DNA from: Blastococcus sp. TF02A-35 | GTDB taxonomy: Bacteria; Actinomycetota; Actinomycetes; Mycobacteriales; Geodermatophilaceae | Direction: 5' to 3' | DNA: 64,000 nucleotides | Assembly: GCF_004571075.1 (NCBI RefSeq) | Contig: NZ_SPQP01000009.1 | Coordinates: forward strand, 1-64,000 | In this document: in pieces, positions 1 to 9,828 of the stretch | How the letters are laid out: every line of letters begins with the position of its first letter | How positions within the stretch are numbered: the stretch's first letter is position 1 | The notes under the pieces: model-generated | The model's database searches: none | Seen by the model: the letters and a program-made list of their open reading frames with translations, nothing else | Told to the model about the DNA's origin: nothing | Made by a program: the position numbers and the translations under genes

Positions 1-45
1 CGGGAGCACCAGGACGAACGCGGCCAGCACGACCGACCAGATCAC
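1..45 (-). CDS. Start of a leftward gene, probable membrane or exported protein (partial)
   Basis: Only the first 15 codons are in the window. A GTG at 45..43 is preceded, with a 6-base gap, by the strong ribosome binding site GGAGGAGGG at 60..52. The visible residues, MIWSVVLAAFVLVLP, are almost all hydrophobic and look like a signal peptide or first membrane helix. The gene runs off the left edge, so its function cannot be told. It is divergent from the ComF-like fragment. Confidence 0.5.
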   Translation of the reverse strand, partial: MIWSVVLAAFVLVLP

Positions 46-61
46 GACGAACCCTCCTCCG

Positions 62-469
62 CGCGGCGCTGCCGGGCTCCGGCAGGAGGGGGTCGCCGCG
101 GTCGAGCGCCGGCTGCTGCGCCGTCGCGGGCGGGTGCGCGACTCCGCCGGCCTGACCGCGGCCCAGCGGCGGGCCAACCTGGCCGGCACCTTCGTCCCCG
201 ACCCGCGCGGCGGGCGGCTCCCCGTGGGCGCGCTGGTGGTGGTCGTCGACGACGTCGTCACCACCGGGGCCACCCTCTGCGCCGCGGCCGCGGTGCTCTC
301 CGACCGGGCCCGGGCGGGCGGGCCGGCGGTGCTGGCGGCCGTCCTCGCCGCCACGCCGCGCCCCTCCGCGACCCCTCGGCCGGGCACCTCCGAGCCGCTC
401 CGGTACCGGGCCGGGAACGTCCCCGGGGGCCACCACGATCGACTGTCGGGACCGGGGAGGAGCGACTAG
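62..469 (+). CDS. Truncated ComF-family phosphoribosyltransferase, probable remnant
   Basis: The frame encodes the C-terminal part of a ComF-type phosphoribosyltransferase: an RxRDSAGLTAAQRRANLAGTF stretch followed by the PRPP-binding loop DDVVTTGATL near nt 247-276. Full ComF proteins are about 220-240 residues with an N-terminal CxxC zinc site. Here only about 130 residues remain and no zinc-finger half is visible, because the sequence upstream of about nt 60 is the start region of a divergent gene. Translation could begin at GTG 134, without the normal N-terminal half. A comF gene just before hpf is common in actinobacteria, so this is probably the ancestral comF cut by a rearrangement. 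A short functional protein cannot be excluded. Confidence 0.55.
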   Translation, partial: RGAAGLRQEGVAAVERRLLRRRGRVRDSAGLTAAQRRANLAGTFVPDPRGGRLPVGALVVVVDDVVTTGATLCAAAAVLSDRARAGGPAVLAAVLAATPRPSATPRPGTSEPLRYRAGNVPGGHHDRLSGPGRSD

Positions 470-472
470 CGT
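467..472 (+). promoter_or_regulatory. Probable -10 box of the hpf promoter (TAGCGT)
   Basis: TAGCGT lies 36 bases before the hpf start and overlaps the stop codon of the ComF-like remnant. It would give a short leader that includes the GGGAGG ribosome binding site. No convincing -35 box is seen at the usual distance. Confidence 0.4.
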
Positions 473-508
473 CGAAGCGACCAATGCCCGTCCCAACCGG
501 GAGGTCTC

Positions 509-1195
509 ATGGAGATCGTGGTCCGTGGTCGTAACGTCGAAGTTCCCGAGCACTACCGGCAGCACGTGGAGGACAAGGTCGGTCAGCTGGAGCGGTTCGA
601 CACCAAGCTCTCGCGCATCGACGTGGAACTCTTCCACGAGAAGAACCCCCGCCAGGCGGCCAACTGCCAGCGGGTGGAGATCACCCTGAGGGGCAAGGGC
701 CCCGTGGTCCGCGCCGAGGCCTGCGGCCCGGACTTCTACGCCGCCCTCGACCTCGCCGCCGGCAAGCTCGACAACCGGCTCCGCCGGGCCGCCGACCGGC
801 GCCGCGTCCACCACGGGCGGCGCACCCCGGAGAGCGTCCGGCTCAACGGCGCCGTGCTCGACGGCGGTGCCCCGGAGCTCGCCATCGAGGCGCAGCTGGA
901 ACGGGACCGCGAGCTGGCCGCCGGCCCGCACCTCACCGACCTCGACGAGCACCTGCCCGGGCAGATCGTGCGGGAGAAGCACCACCCCGCGACGCCCATG
1001 ACCGTCGACCAGGCGCTCCACGAGATGGAGCTGGTCGGCCACGACTTCTTCCTCTTCCAGTGCGCCGACACCGGGCAGCCGACGGTCGTCTACCGCCGGC
1101 ACGCCTACGACTACGGCCTGATCCGGCTGGCGCCGGTGTCCCAGGACGGCGCCGCGCAGACGCCGTCCGCGGTGCCGCAGCCGGCGACCGTCTGA
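509..1195 (+). CDS. hpf: Ribosome hibernation promoting factor, long form (HPF/RaiA family)
   Basis: The 228-residue protein has the two-part layout of long HPF. Residues 1 to about 105 form the S30AE/YfiA ribosome-binding domain (MEIVVRGRNVEVPEHYRQHV start). After a charged linker, residues about 155-215 form the C-terminal dimerisation domain (MTVDQALHEMELVGHDFFLF and the GLIRL end). In this family the first domain sits in the decoding channel of the 30S subunit and the second pairs two ribosomes into inactive 100S dimers in stationary phase or stress. The ATG at 509 follows GGGAGG at a good distance. The position ahead of secA matches the order known in mycobacteria. A strong hairpin follows the stop. 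Confidence 0.95.
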   Translation: MEIVVRGRNVEVPEHYRQHVEDKVGQLERFDTKLSRIDVELFHEKNPRQAANCQRVEITLRGKGPVVRAEACGPDFYAALDLAAGKLDNRLRRAADRRRVHHGRRTPESVRLNGAVLDGGAPELAIEAQLERDRELAAGPHLTDLDEHLPGQIVREKHHPATPMTVDQALHEMELVGHDFFLFQCADTGQPTVVYRRHAYDYGLIRLAPVSQDGAAQTPSAVPQPATV

Positions 1196-1200
1196 CCCGG

Positions 1201-1229
1201 GCGGGGCGCGGCCACCGGCCGCGCCCCGC
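1201..1229. terminator. Bidirectional hairpin terminator between hpf and the GNAT gene
   Basis: A perfect 13-bp stem (GCGGGGCGCGGCC paired with its complement) with a 3-base loop lies exactly between the two convergent stop codons. It could stop transcription from both sides. Confidence 0.7.
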
Positions 1230-1781
1230 TCAGTCGCCGGGCAGCCGGCCGAACAGCACGGCGTCGCGCCGGCCGCCGTCGCGGTGGTCCAGCGCGGCCC
1301 GCACCACGCCCTCGTCGCGGAAGCCGGCGCGCCGCGCGACCGCCTGGGACGCGGCGTTGCCGACGTCGACGAACAGGTGCACCCGGGGAGCGCCCAGGCC
1401 CAGCGCCCACTCGGCCAGGGCGTGCGCGGCCTCGGCGGCGTAGCCCTGCCCGCGCGCCCACGGCGCGACCCAGTAGCCGATCTCAGGGCCCAGGCGTCCC
1501 GGTCGCAGGTAGGCGCCGGCGGAGCCGACGAGCTCCCCGTCGGCCTCCACCGCGGTGGTCAGGCCGGTCCCGGCGGACCGCTCCCCGGGCGCGACCTCCT
1601 CCACGAACGCCCTCGCCGAGTCCCGCGTGTAGGGCACCGGCAGCTGGCCGATCCAGCGCTGGATCTCCGGGTCCTGGCAGGCCCGGTGCACCGGCGCCAC
1701 GTCGTCGGCCCGGTAGGGCCGCAGCACGAGCCGCTCGGTGCGGACGGTCTCGGTGACCAGGTCGACGGCGGAGAGGTCCAC
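1230..1781 (-). CDS. GNAT-family N-acetyltransferase (RimJ/RimL-like)
   Basis: The 183-residue protein starts with the typical RimJ/RimL pattern TERLVLRPYRADDVAPVHRA and has the acetyl-CoA pyrophosphate-binding turn near its centre (WARGQGYAAEAAHAL, after GPEIGYWV). Members of this branch acetylate ribosomal protein N-termini, small molecules or antibiotics; the substrate here cannot be told. The GTG start at 1781 lies 10 bases after the stop of the upstream flavin-type gene, with no strong ribosome binding site, so translation may depend on coupling. A bidirectional hairpin follows the stop. Confidence 0.85.
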   Translation of the reverse strand: MDLSAVDLVTETVRTERLVLRPYRADDVAPVHRACQDPEIQRWIGQLPVPYTRDSARAFVEEVAPGERSAGTGLTTAVEADGELVGSAGAYLRPGRLGPEIGYWVAPWARGQGYAAEAAHALAEWALGLGAPRVHLFVDVGNAASQAVARRAGFRDEGVVRAALDHRDGGRRDAVLFGRLPGD

Positions 1782-1791
1782 CGCGCCATCG

Positions 1792-2184
1792 TCACGCGTT
1801 GCCGAGGATCCGGTCCACCGAGATCTCGATGACCACGCGGGCCGGGTTCTCCCGCGGCTGCTTGTAGCGCCGGGCGTAGCGCTCGACCGCGTCGGCCACC
1901 GAGGCGGCGTCGTCGCGCACCACCGCCGTCCCCTCCAGGGTGGCCCAGCGCGCGCCGTCGACCTGGCAGACGGCGACGCGCCCCTGCCCGCCCCGCACGT
2001 GCCGCGCCTTCGCCGACGAGCCGGACGTGATGACCCGGGCGGTCCGCGTGGCGGCGTCGTAGGTGACCCCGACCGGCACCACGTGCGGGGTGCCGTCGGG
2101 GCGCAGCGTGGTCAGCGTCGCGAGGTGCCGCTCGGTGAGGAACTCCAGCAGACCGGGGCCCGGGTCGGTGAGGTCGCGCGCCAT
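1792..2184 (-). CDS. PPOX-class F420-dependent or flavin-binding oxidoreductase
   Basis: The protein of about 130 residues has the split-barrel pattern of the pyridoxamine-phosphate-oxidase superfamily: [28 protein letters not shown], then [20 protein letters not shown] and [10 protein letters not shown]. This matches the Rv1155-type F420-binding group (TIGR03618-like). Such enzymes reduce small substrates with F420H2, but many members have no known substrate. An upstream GTG (2229) is in frame, but the conserved part begins at ATG 2184, which fits family length. The divergent neighbour is secA, and the downstream GNAT gene is probably co-transcribed. Confidence 0.8.
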   Translation of the reverse strand: MARDLTDPGPGLLEFLTERHLATLTTLRPDGTPHVVPVGVTYDAATRTARVITSGSSAKARHVRGGQGRVAVCQVDGARWATLEGTAVVRDDAASVADAVERYARRYKQPRENPARVVIEISVDRILGNA

Positions 2185-2255
2185 CGGTGCAGCGTACGGA
2201 TGGGGCGCGTGGTGTGCCGCGGACCGCACGGGGCCGCGCTCCCAGCTGCGCCGCC

Positions 2256-2261
2256 TACGCT
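2256..2261 (+). promoter_or_regulatory. Leaderless-type -10 box of secA (TACGCT)
   Basis: TACGCT is followed by six bases and then the GTG start of secA. With initiation about seven bases downstream of the box, the mRNA would begin at or next to the start codon. There is no ribosome binding site at a normal distance. Confidence 0.6.
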
Positions 2262-2267
2262 GGGGAC

Positions 2268-5207
<2,940 letters not shown>

Positions 5208-5218
5208 GCGGCGCACCG

Positions 5219-5263
5219 CACGACGGCGCCCCCGACGACCCGGTCGTCGGGGGCGCCGTCGTG
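5219..5263. terminator. Bidirectional hairpin terminator after secA
   Basis: Bases 5219-5240 and 5242-5263 are exact reverse complements, giving a 22-bp stem that meets almost at its centre. It lies between the convergent secA and Rv3235-like genes, so it can serve both. Confidence 0.75.
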
Positions 5264-5270
5264 TGCGGTC

Positions 5271-5810
5271 TCAGCCGATCTGCAGGACCGTGCAGCGCCA
5301 GCGGCCGTCGACGCCCTCCAGGCGTGCGGCGACCGCGTGGGCCCGCCCACCCCGGTGGGCCACGGCGCTGACCTCGGCCACCCCGTCGACCGGCTCGCAC
5401 ACCCGGATCCGCCCGACGACCAGCGGGGCGCTGCCCTCGGCGCACCAGGCGGGGCGGCGACCGCCGCAGAGCGCCGCGTAGATGCCCGGCGAGGTCAGGT
5501 CGCGCACGTGCGTCAGGGGCCGCCGGCCGGCGAGGGCCTCGAGCGCCGTCCGGACGAGGCGGTGCCCGGCCTGCGCGGCGGGCGGCAGCTCGGAGCGGGT
5601 GGACCTGACCGGGCCGAACTCGTCGGCCGGGGCGACCGCGAGCGTCTCCCGCGGAGGGGGGCCGGGCCGGTACGCCGGCCGGGGGGTGGGCCGGCCCGGG
5701 TGCACCAGGCGCAGCGCCGGTCGCTCCTCCAGGGGTGGCTGGGGCGTCGGGACCACGGCCACCCGGAGGGCCGGGCGGGCGGCGGGTGCCGTGCGGGTCG
5801 GTGCGGTCAT
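5271..5810 (-). CDS. Rv3235-family protein
   Basis: The 179-residue protein has a proline- and arginine-rich first half and a conserved second half (HRLVRTALEALAGRRPLTHV, then VAAVAEVS-type segments and RLEGVDGRWRCTVLQIG at the end). This is the layout of the actinobacterial Rv3235 family found near secA1. Its function is unknown. The ATG at 5810 has GGAG six bases upstream. A LysM-type membrane protein gene lies directly upstream on the same strand, so the two are probably one transcript; the link between LysM protein and Rv3235-like protein is recurrent in the phylum. Confidence 0.75.
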   Translation of the reverse strand: MTAPTRTAPAARPALRVAVVPTPQPPLEERPALRLVHPGRPTPRPAYRPGPPPRETLAVAPADEFGPVRSTRSELPPAAQAGHRLVRTALEALAGRRPLTHVRDLTSPGIYAALCGGRRPAWCAEGSAPLVVGRIRVCEPVDGVAEVSAVAHRGGRAHAVAARLEGVDGRWRCTVLQIG

Positions 5811-5854
5811 GGGGTTCTCCCTGCGGGGTGGGTGGGGTCGGGGGGCCGGGCGGG

Positions 5855-6559
5855 TCAGGCGGACGGCGGTCGCAGTACCTGGCCCGGCTGGAGCAGGTCG
5901 GGGTCCGGGCCGACCACGTCGGCGTTGGCCTGCCACCACGCCCGGACGGCCCGCGCGACGTCCGCGGGAGCGGGCGCCGTCCCGGACGCGTCGGCGAGGC
6001 GGCGCTCGGCGATGTCCCACAGGCAGTCGCCGCGGACGACGACGTGCTCGCCGGCCACCGGTGCCTGCGGCCAGTCCGGCAGCGACCCGGCGTCGTGACC
6101 GGCGTGGGCCACCGTGGGCGAGGGCGCTCCCGGCCAGTCCGGCACGCCCGCGCCCGGGACTGGCTCCTCCGCCGCCGCGGCGGCCGGGGCCGCCCACACC
6201 ACCGCCGTCGCCAGGACGGGCGGGGCGACACCGAGGCCGATCCCGAGGGCGAGGGCGGCGGCCTGGCGGGCACCCGCGGGGAGGACCCGGCGGAGCACGC
6301 CGCTGGCGAGCCCGCCGGCGAGGCCGGGCAGGGCGGAGGCCGCCGTCAGCGCCAGCCCGACCGCCCCCCAGGCCCAGACGGCCCAGGCCAGGAGGCCGAC
6401 GACGTGCAGCACGAGGGCGTCGGCACCGGCGGCGTCCGCGGTGGCCTGCGGCCGGCCGAGGGCCGCGACGCTCGCGCCGGCGGAGGGCGACAGCGCCACC
6501 AGCAGAGCAGCGACGGCCGCCATGCCGACGACGGTGCCGAGCAGCCGGTGGATCGACAT
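5855..6559 (-). CDS. LysM-domain membrane protein
   Basis: The 234-residue protein starts with a hydrophobic helix (about residues 8-27), has further hydrophobic stretches around residues 48-75 and 95-125, then an extracytoplasmic Pro/Ala-rich linker. It ends with a LysM-like module: HVVVRGDCLWDIAERRL, a variable insert, then AWWQANADVVGPDPDLLQPGQVL. LysM modules bind N-acetylglucosamine-containing glycans, so attachment to peptidoglycan is likely. The ATG at 6559 is preceded by GAGGAGG. The downstream Rv3235-like gene is probably in the same operon. The divergent promoter region holds two short direct repeats. Confidence 0.8.
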   Translation of the reverse strand: MSIHRLLGTVVGMAAVAALLVALSPSAGASVAALGRPQATADAAGADALVLHVVGLLAWAVWAWGAVGLALTAASALPGLAGGLASGVLRRVLPAGARQAAALALGIGLGVAPPVLATAVVWAAPAAAAAEEPVPGAGVPDWPGAPSPTVAHAGHDAGSLPDWPQAPVAGEHVVVRGDCLWDIAERRLADASGTAPAPADVARAVRAWWQANADVVGPDPDLLQPGQVLRPPSA

Positions 6560-6586
6560 CGCACCTCCTCGATCGTTGACGTCGCG

Positions 6587-6592
6587 ACACTA
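6587..6592 (-). promoter_or_regulatory. Probable -10 box of the LysM-protein promoter (TAGTGT)
   Basis: On the minus strand TAGTGT reads from 6592 to 6587, about 27 bases before the ATG, leaving room for the GAGGAGG ribosome binding site in a short leader. The direct repeats at 6598-6616 fall in its -35 region. Confidence 0.4.
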
Positions 6593-6597
6593 AAGCA

Positions 6598-6616
6598 AGC
6601 AAACGCCAGCAAACGC
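6598..6616 (+). repeat. Two direct copies of AGCAAACGC spaced one helical turn
   Basis: AGCAAACGC occurs at 6598-6606 and again at 6608-6616, ten bases apart. The block lies between the divergent LysM and duplicated-barrel genes and overlaps where both -35 boxes should be, so it is a candidate operator for both. Confidence 0.5.
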
Positions 6617-6633
6617 AAGTATCCGCGTCGATC

Positions 6634-6639
6634 TAGGCT
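6634..6639 (+). promoter_or_regulatory. Leaderless-type -10 box (TAGGCT)
   Basis: TAGGCT, then six bases, then the ATG at 6646. The in-frame GTG at 6640 would fall directly against the box, so this spacing decides the start in favour of 6646. Confidence 0.55.
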
Positions 6640-6645
6640 GTGCGC

Positions 6646-7215
6646 ATGCGGTGGCAGCAGCTGTTCGCGGACCTGCAGGCGCAGTTCGAGGCCGCGGAGG
6701 ACGCGCAGGAGCGGGCGGAGTGGGCCTCGCGCGCCCGCGCGGAGATGGGAGCCGTCCGGCTGGCCGAGCGGCTCGGTGGCTCGGTGGGGGCCCGGGTCAC
6801 CGTGACCTGCCGCGGCGCCGGCCGCGTGGGCGGTGTGCTCACGGAGGTGGGCAGCGACTGGCTGCTCCTGGCCGACGACCACGGCCGCGACCAGCTGGTG
6901 TCGGTGGCGGCCGTGCGCGCCGTCGCGGGGCTGGGGCGGCGCAGCGCCGCCCCGGAGGACGAGGGGCCGGTCCGGGCGCGGCTGGACCTGCGCCGCGCGC
7001 TGCGCGGGCTGGCCCGCGACCGCAGCCCCGTCCAGGTCGTGCTGGACGACGGGACGGTCCTCGGCGGGACCCTGGACCGGGTGGGTGCCGACTACGTGGA
7101 GCTGGCCGAGCACCCGGCCGACGAGCCGCGGCGGTCCGGCGCGGTCCGCGAGGTGCACGCGCTCGTCATCGACGCGGTCGCGGTGGTGCGGACGCTGCTG
7201 CCCGGGTGGGACTGA
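6646..7215 (+). CDS. Conserved actinobacterial protein with two similar small-barrel segments
   Basis: The 189-residue protein has no name I recognise. An acidic helical N-terminus (about residues 1-45) is followed by two similar segments: GARVTVTCRGAGRVGGVLTE with GSDWLLLADD (about 47-80), and SPVQVVLDDGTVLGGTLDRV with GADYVELAEH (about 125-160). Both read as short strand-turn-strand units like Sm/LSM or PRC barrels, which suggests an internal duplication. The resemblance is by eye only. There are no signal peptides or membrane helices. The start is set by a TAGGCT box six bases upstream. It is divergent from the LysM operon and convergent with an excisionase-type gene. Confidence 0.7.
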   Translation: MRWQQLFADLQAQFEAAEDAQERAEWASRARAEMGAVRLAERLGGSVGARVTVTCRGAGRVGGVLTEVGSDWLLLADDHGRDQLVSVAAVRAVAGLGRRSAAPEDEGPVRARLDLRRALRGLARDRSPVQVVLDDGTVLGGTLDRVGADYVELAEHPADEPRRSGAVREVHALVIDAVAVVRTLLPGWD

Positions 7216-7219
7216 GCGC

Positions 7220-7474
7220 TCAGGCGCGCTGCTCGGCCGCCGGGGTCTCGGACGGCGTGGCCGCGGGCTCCTCGGGCACGGTGCCGGCGCGCGCCTCGGC
7301 GTACTTCTGCTGGATGAAGCGCTCGAGCTCGTCCACCTCGACCCGCCACTGGCCCCGGCCGCCGATCTGGATGGCGATCAGCTCCTTGCGGCGGACCAGC
7401 GCGTAGGCCTGCGACCACGAGACGTTGAGGATCTCCGCGACGTCGTCGAGGGTCAGGAAGCGGGGCGTGGGCAT
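7220..7474 (-). CDS. Excisionase-type (MerR-like) helix-turn-helix DNA-binding protein
   Basis: The 84-residue protein is mostly a winged helix-turn-helix: FLTLDDVAEILNVSWSQAYA (helix-turn-helix), LVRRKELIAIQIGGRGQWRV (wing) and a closing helix ELERFIQQKYAEA. An acidic Pro/Ala tail follows. This is the fold of the excisionase/BldC group, which bind DNA as small monomers, often in tandem on direct repeats. No recombinase is nearby, so a transcription role is more likely than excision. The ATG at 7474 has GGAG six bases upstream; an in-frame ATG at 7486 is also possible. The intergenic region ahead of it carries two inverted repeats. Confidence 0.85.
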   Translation of the reverse strand: MPTPRFLTLDDVAEILNVSWSQAYALVRRKELIAIQIGGRGQWRVEVDELERFIQQKYAEARAGTVPEEPAATPSETPAAEQRA

Positions 7475-7535
7475 CTGCGTCTCCATCCGGGTCGCCGCCC
7501 AGTGTGTCAGCCGCGCCGGGGAACGTCTGCGGCTG

Positions 7536-7589
7536 TCCACACACGTTCGTGTGGATGGCGGATGCACGGAAACGGGTCCGTGCCGCATC
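7536..7589. promoter_or_regulatory. Two inverted repeats between the regulator gene and the CpaB/CpaE-like pair
   Basis: TCCACAC and GTGTGGA (7536-7555) and GCACGGA and TCCGTGC (7564-7583, with outer GATG/CATC at 7561 and 7586) each have 7-base arms and a 6-base spacer. They sit in the roughly 200-base divergent intergenic region and are candidate operators. The region otherwise holds only a GAGGTGAGGTG ribosome binding site before the rightward gene. Confidence 0.45.
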
Positions 7590-7677
7590 ATCTGCACCCG
7601 AACGTCGTCAGCGCTCCGCAACGGCGTGTCAACGCACCGGTTCCCGGTGCACGACGTGCTGGAAGAGGTGAGGTGCC

Positions 7678-8469
7678 GTGACCGCCCTCCGGAGCCCGGT
7701 CCCCGCCGAGGCGGCCGCCGACCTGCCGGCCGGGCCCACGCCGCGGCGCGTCAAGCCCCCCGCCTGGCTCGACCTGCGCCTGGTGCTGGGCGTGCTGCTC
7801 GTGCTCGGCTCGGTGCTGCTCGGCGCGCGGGTCGTCAGCGCTGCCGACACCACCGTGCCGGTCTGGACCGCCGCGGAGGACCTGGCCGCCGGTACCGAGC
7901 TGGACGCCTCGGACCTCGTCGTCGTCGACGTCCGGCTGGACGACGCGGCGCAGGCCTACCTGTCGGGCAGCACCCGGCCCGACGGGCAGGTGCTGTCCCG
8001 CGCCGTGCGAGCCGGCGAGCTGCTCCCGGTCTCCGCGCTCGAGGAGCCGGCGGACCTGGTGGAGCTGTCCCTCCCGGTGCAGGCCGGCTACGTGCCCCCC
8101 GGCCTGCGCCACGGTCGGCTGATCGACGTCTACGCCGTGGGCGACCCGGCCGCCGGGGCCACCGGCCAGGGGGTCGGCAGCGTCGCGCTCGTCGTCTCCG
8201 GGGCCCCCGTGCAGACCACCTCCGGCGACGCCGAGGGCGTGCTGTCCACCCCGTCGACGACGGTCCAGGTGGTCATCCGCGTCCCCGCCGACGAGCCCGC
8301 CGCCCTCCTGGCCGCGATCGCCGGGCGTCCCCTGGTCGTCGTCGCCCACGACTCGGTCGACACGTCGGCGGCCGCCGCCGAACGGGCGCGGGCCGGAGCG
8401 GCGGCGCGGCCCACGGCGCCGGCTCCCGCCCCGGCCCCGGCCCCCGCGCCGGCCGGGCCGGTCGGCTGA
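7678..8469 (+). CDS. SAF-domain membrane protein, CpaB/RcpC-like
   Basis: The 263-residue protein has a cytoplasmic N-terminus, one membrane helix (about residues 38-58, LVLGVLLVLGSVLLGARVV), and a SAF domain (TVPVWTAAEDLAAGTELDAS then GQVLSRAVRAGELLPVSAL). A beta-rich region and an Ala/Pro-rich tail follow. SAF plus one helix is the layout of CpaB, a periplasmic part of Flp/Tad pilus assembly. No secretin, TadA ATPase, TadB/C or pilin is in view, so a pilus role is unproven. The stop overlaps the ATG of the CpaE-like gene (TGATG), which points to coupled translation. Confidence 0.8.
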   Translation: MTALRSPVPAEAAADLPAGPTPRRVKPPAWLDLRLVLGVLLVLGSVLLGARVVSAADTTVPVWTAAEDLAAGTELDASDLVVVDVRLDDAAQAYLSGSTRPDGQVLSRAVRAGELLPVSALEEPADLVELSLPVQAGYVPPGLRHGRLIDVYAVGDPAAGATGQGVGSVALVVSGAPVQTTSGDAEGVLSTPSTTVQVVIRVPADEPAALLAAIAGRPLVVVAHDSVDTSAAAAERARAGAAARPTAPAPAPAPAPAPAGPVG

Positions 8470-9764
8470 TGGCCGTCCAGGTCTTCACCGCGGTCACCGG
8501 GGCGGGCTGGGAGTCCGAGCTCGTCGGGGCGCTGGACCGCGACGCGCACGGGGTGACCGTCGTGCGGCGCTGCGTGGACGTCGCCGAGCTGCTCGCCGCC
8601 GCGGCCACCGGGACCGGCCAGGCGGCGCTGCTCTCGGCCGAGCTGCGCCGGCTCGACGGCGAGGCCGTGGCCCGCCTGCACGCCGCGGGCGTCGCGGTCG
8701 TGGGGCTGGTCGAGCCGGGGGACGAGGTGGCAGCGCAGCGGCTGCGCCAGCTCGGCGTGTCCCAGGTGCTGCCGGCCGACGCCGATGCCGAGGTCATCGC
8801 CGCCGCACTGCGCGACGCGGTCGCCGGGGTGCCCGACGCCGGCCGGGATGTCGCGGACCCGCGCGCGGCGCTCCCCGTGCTGGTCGAGCCGGAGGAGCCC
8901 CTGGCCCGGCCGGAGGGCCGCGGCCGGGTGGTCGCCGTGTGGGGGCCGACCGGGGCGCCCGGGCGGACGACCGTCGCGGTGGGCCTGGCCGACGAGGCGG
9001 CGCGGCTGGGGGCCGGCACGCTGCTGGTGGACGCCGACGTCTACGGCGGAGTCGTGGCCCAGGTGCTCGGGCTCCTGGACGAGTCACCGGGGCTGGCCGG
9101 CGCCGCCCGTCTGGCGGGCTCGGGGACGCTGGACGCCGCGGGGCTGGCCCGCCTGGCCTGGGCGGTCCGCCCGGAGCTGCGCGTGCTCACCGGCCTGGCC
9201 CGGGCGGACCGCTGGCCGGAGCTGCGGCCCTCGGCCGTGGCCACCGTGCTGGAGGAGGCGCGCCGCCTGGCCCACCTCACCGTGGTCGACTGCGCCTTCG
9301 GCGTCGAGGACGACGAGGAGCTCTCCTTCGACACCGCCGCGCCCCGCCGGAACGGGGCGACGCTGGCGGTCCTGGAGGAGGCCGACACCGTCCTGTGCGT
9401 GACCGGGGCCGACCCGGTGGCGCTGCAGCGCTGCGTGCGGGGCCTGGACCAGCTGCGCGAGGTGCTCCCCGACGTCGAGCCGGTGCTGGTGGTCAACCAG
9501 CTGCGGCGCGGGCCGGTGCCGGGCGACCCGCGCGAGGAGGTCGCGGAGGCGCTCGAGCGGTTCACCGGCCACCGGCCGCGGTTCTTCCTCCCGGCGGACC
9601 GGCGCGCGACCGACGCCGCGCTGGCCGCGGGCCGGACGCTGGCCGAGGTGGCGCCCGGCGCCCCGCTGCGGGAGGCTCTGCGCGGTCTGGCCGCGGAGCT
9701 CGCGGGACTGCGGGCCCCGGCCCCCGGCCGCCGCCGGCTCGTCGGGCGCAGGCGGGCGGGGTGA
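8469..9764 (+). CDS. CpaE-like MinD/ParA-family ATPase with receiver-like N-terminus
   Basis: The 431-residue protein has a receiver-like first domain (about residues 1-120; alternating strands and helices, ending QLRQLGVSQVLPADADAEVI-like) and a MinD/ParA-type ATPase domain. The P-loop reads GPTGAPGRTT at residues 159-168. The lysine after the last glycine in the canonical loop is arginine here (R166). VDADVYGG (switch region) and the later VVNQLRRG adenine-side motif are present. CpaE proteins place Tad pilus machinery at a cell pole or site. Here only a CpaB-like partner is present. It starts at the ATG overlapping the previous stop. Confidence 0.8.
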   Translation: MAVQVFTAVTGAGWESELVGALDRDAHGVTVVRRCVDVAELLAAAATGTGQAALLSAELRRLDGEAVARLHAAGVAVVGLVEPGDEVAAQRLRQLGVSQVLPADADAEVIAAALRDAVAGVPDAGRDVADPRAALPVLVEPEEPLARPEGRGRVVAVWGPTGAPGRTTVAVGLADEAARLGAGTLLVDADVYGGVVAQVLGLLDESPGLAGAARLAGSGTLDAAGLARLAWAVRPELRVLTGLARADRWPELRPSAVATVLEEARRLAHLTVVDCAFGVEDDEELSFDTAAPRRNGATLAVLEEADTVLCVTGADPVALQRCVRGLDQLREVLPDVEPVLVVNQLRRGPVPGDPREEVAEALERFTGHRPRFFLPADRRATDAALAAGRTLAEVAPGAPLREALRGLAAELAGLRAPAPGRRRLVGRRRAG

Positions 9765-9797
9765 CCGTCGGAGTGTCGGAGGAGCGGTCCTGCGTCG

Positions 9798-9803
9798 TAG
9801 CGT
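9798..9803 (+). promoter_or_regulatory. Probable -10 box of the acyltransferase gene (TAGCGT)
   Basis: TAGCGT lies 25 bases before the ATG at 9829, giving a short leader with the ribosome binding site AGGAG at 9820-9824. Confidence 0.45.
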
Positions 9804-9828
9804 GAGGCCCCGGCCCGTGAGGAGAACG

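Noticed and set aside
7220-7474. Excisionase of a mobile element
   Set aside because: The fold fits, but no integrase, relaxase or att-like repeat is nearby; a regulator is more likely.
8399-8469. Ala/Pro codon run at the end of the CpaB-like gene as a regulatory repeat
   Set aside because: It is an in-frame low-complexity protein tail (repeated Pro-Ala codons), common in high-GC actinobacteria.
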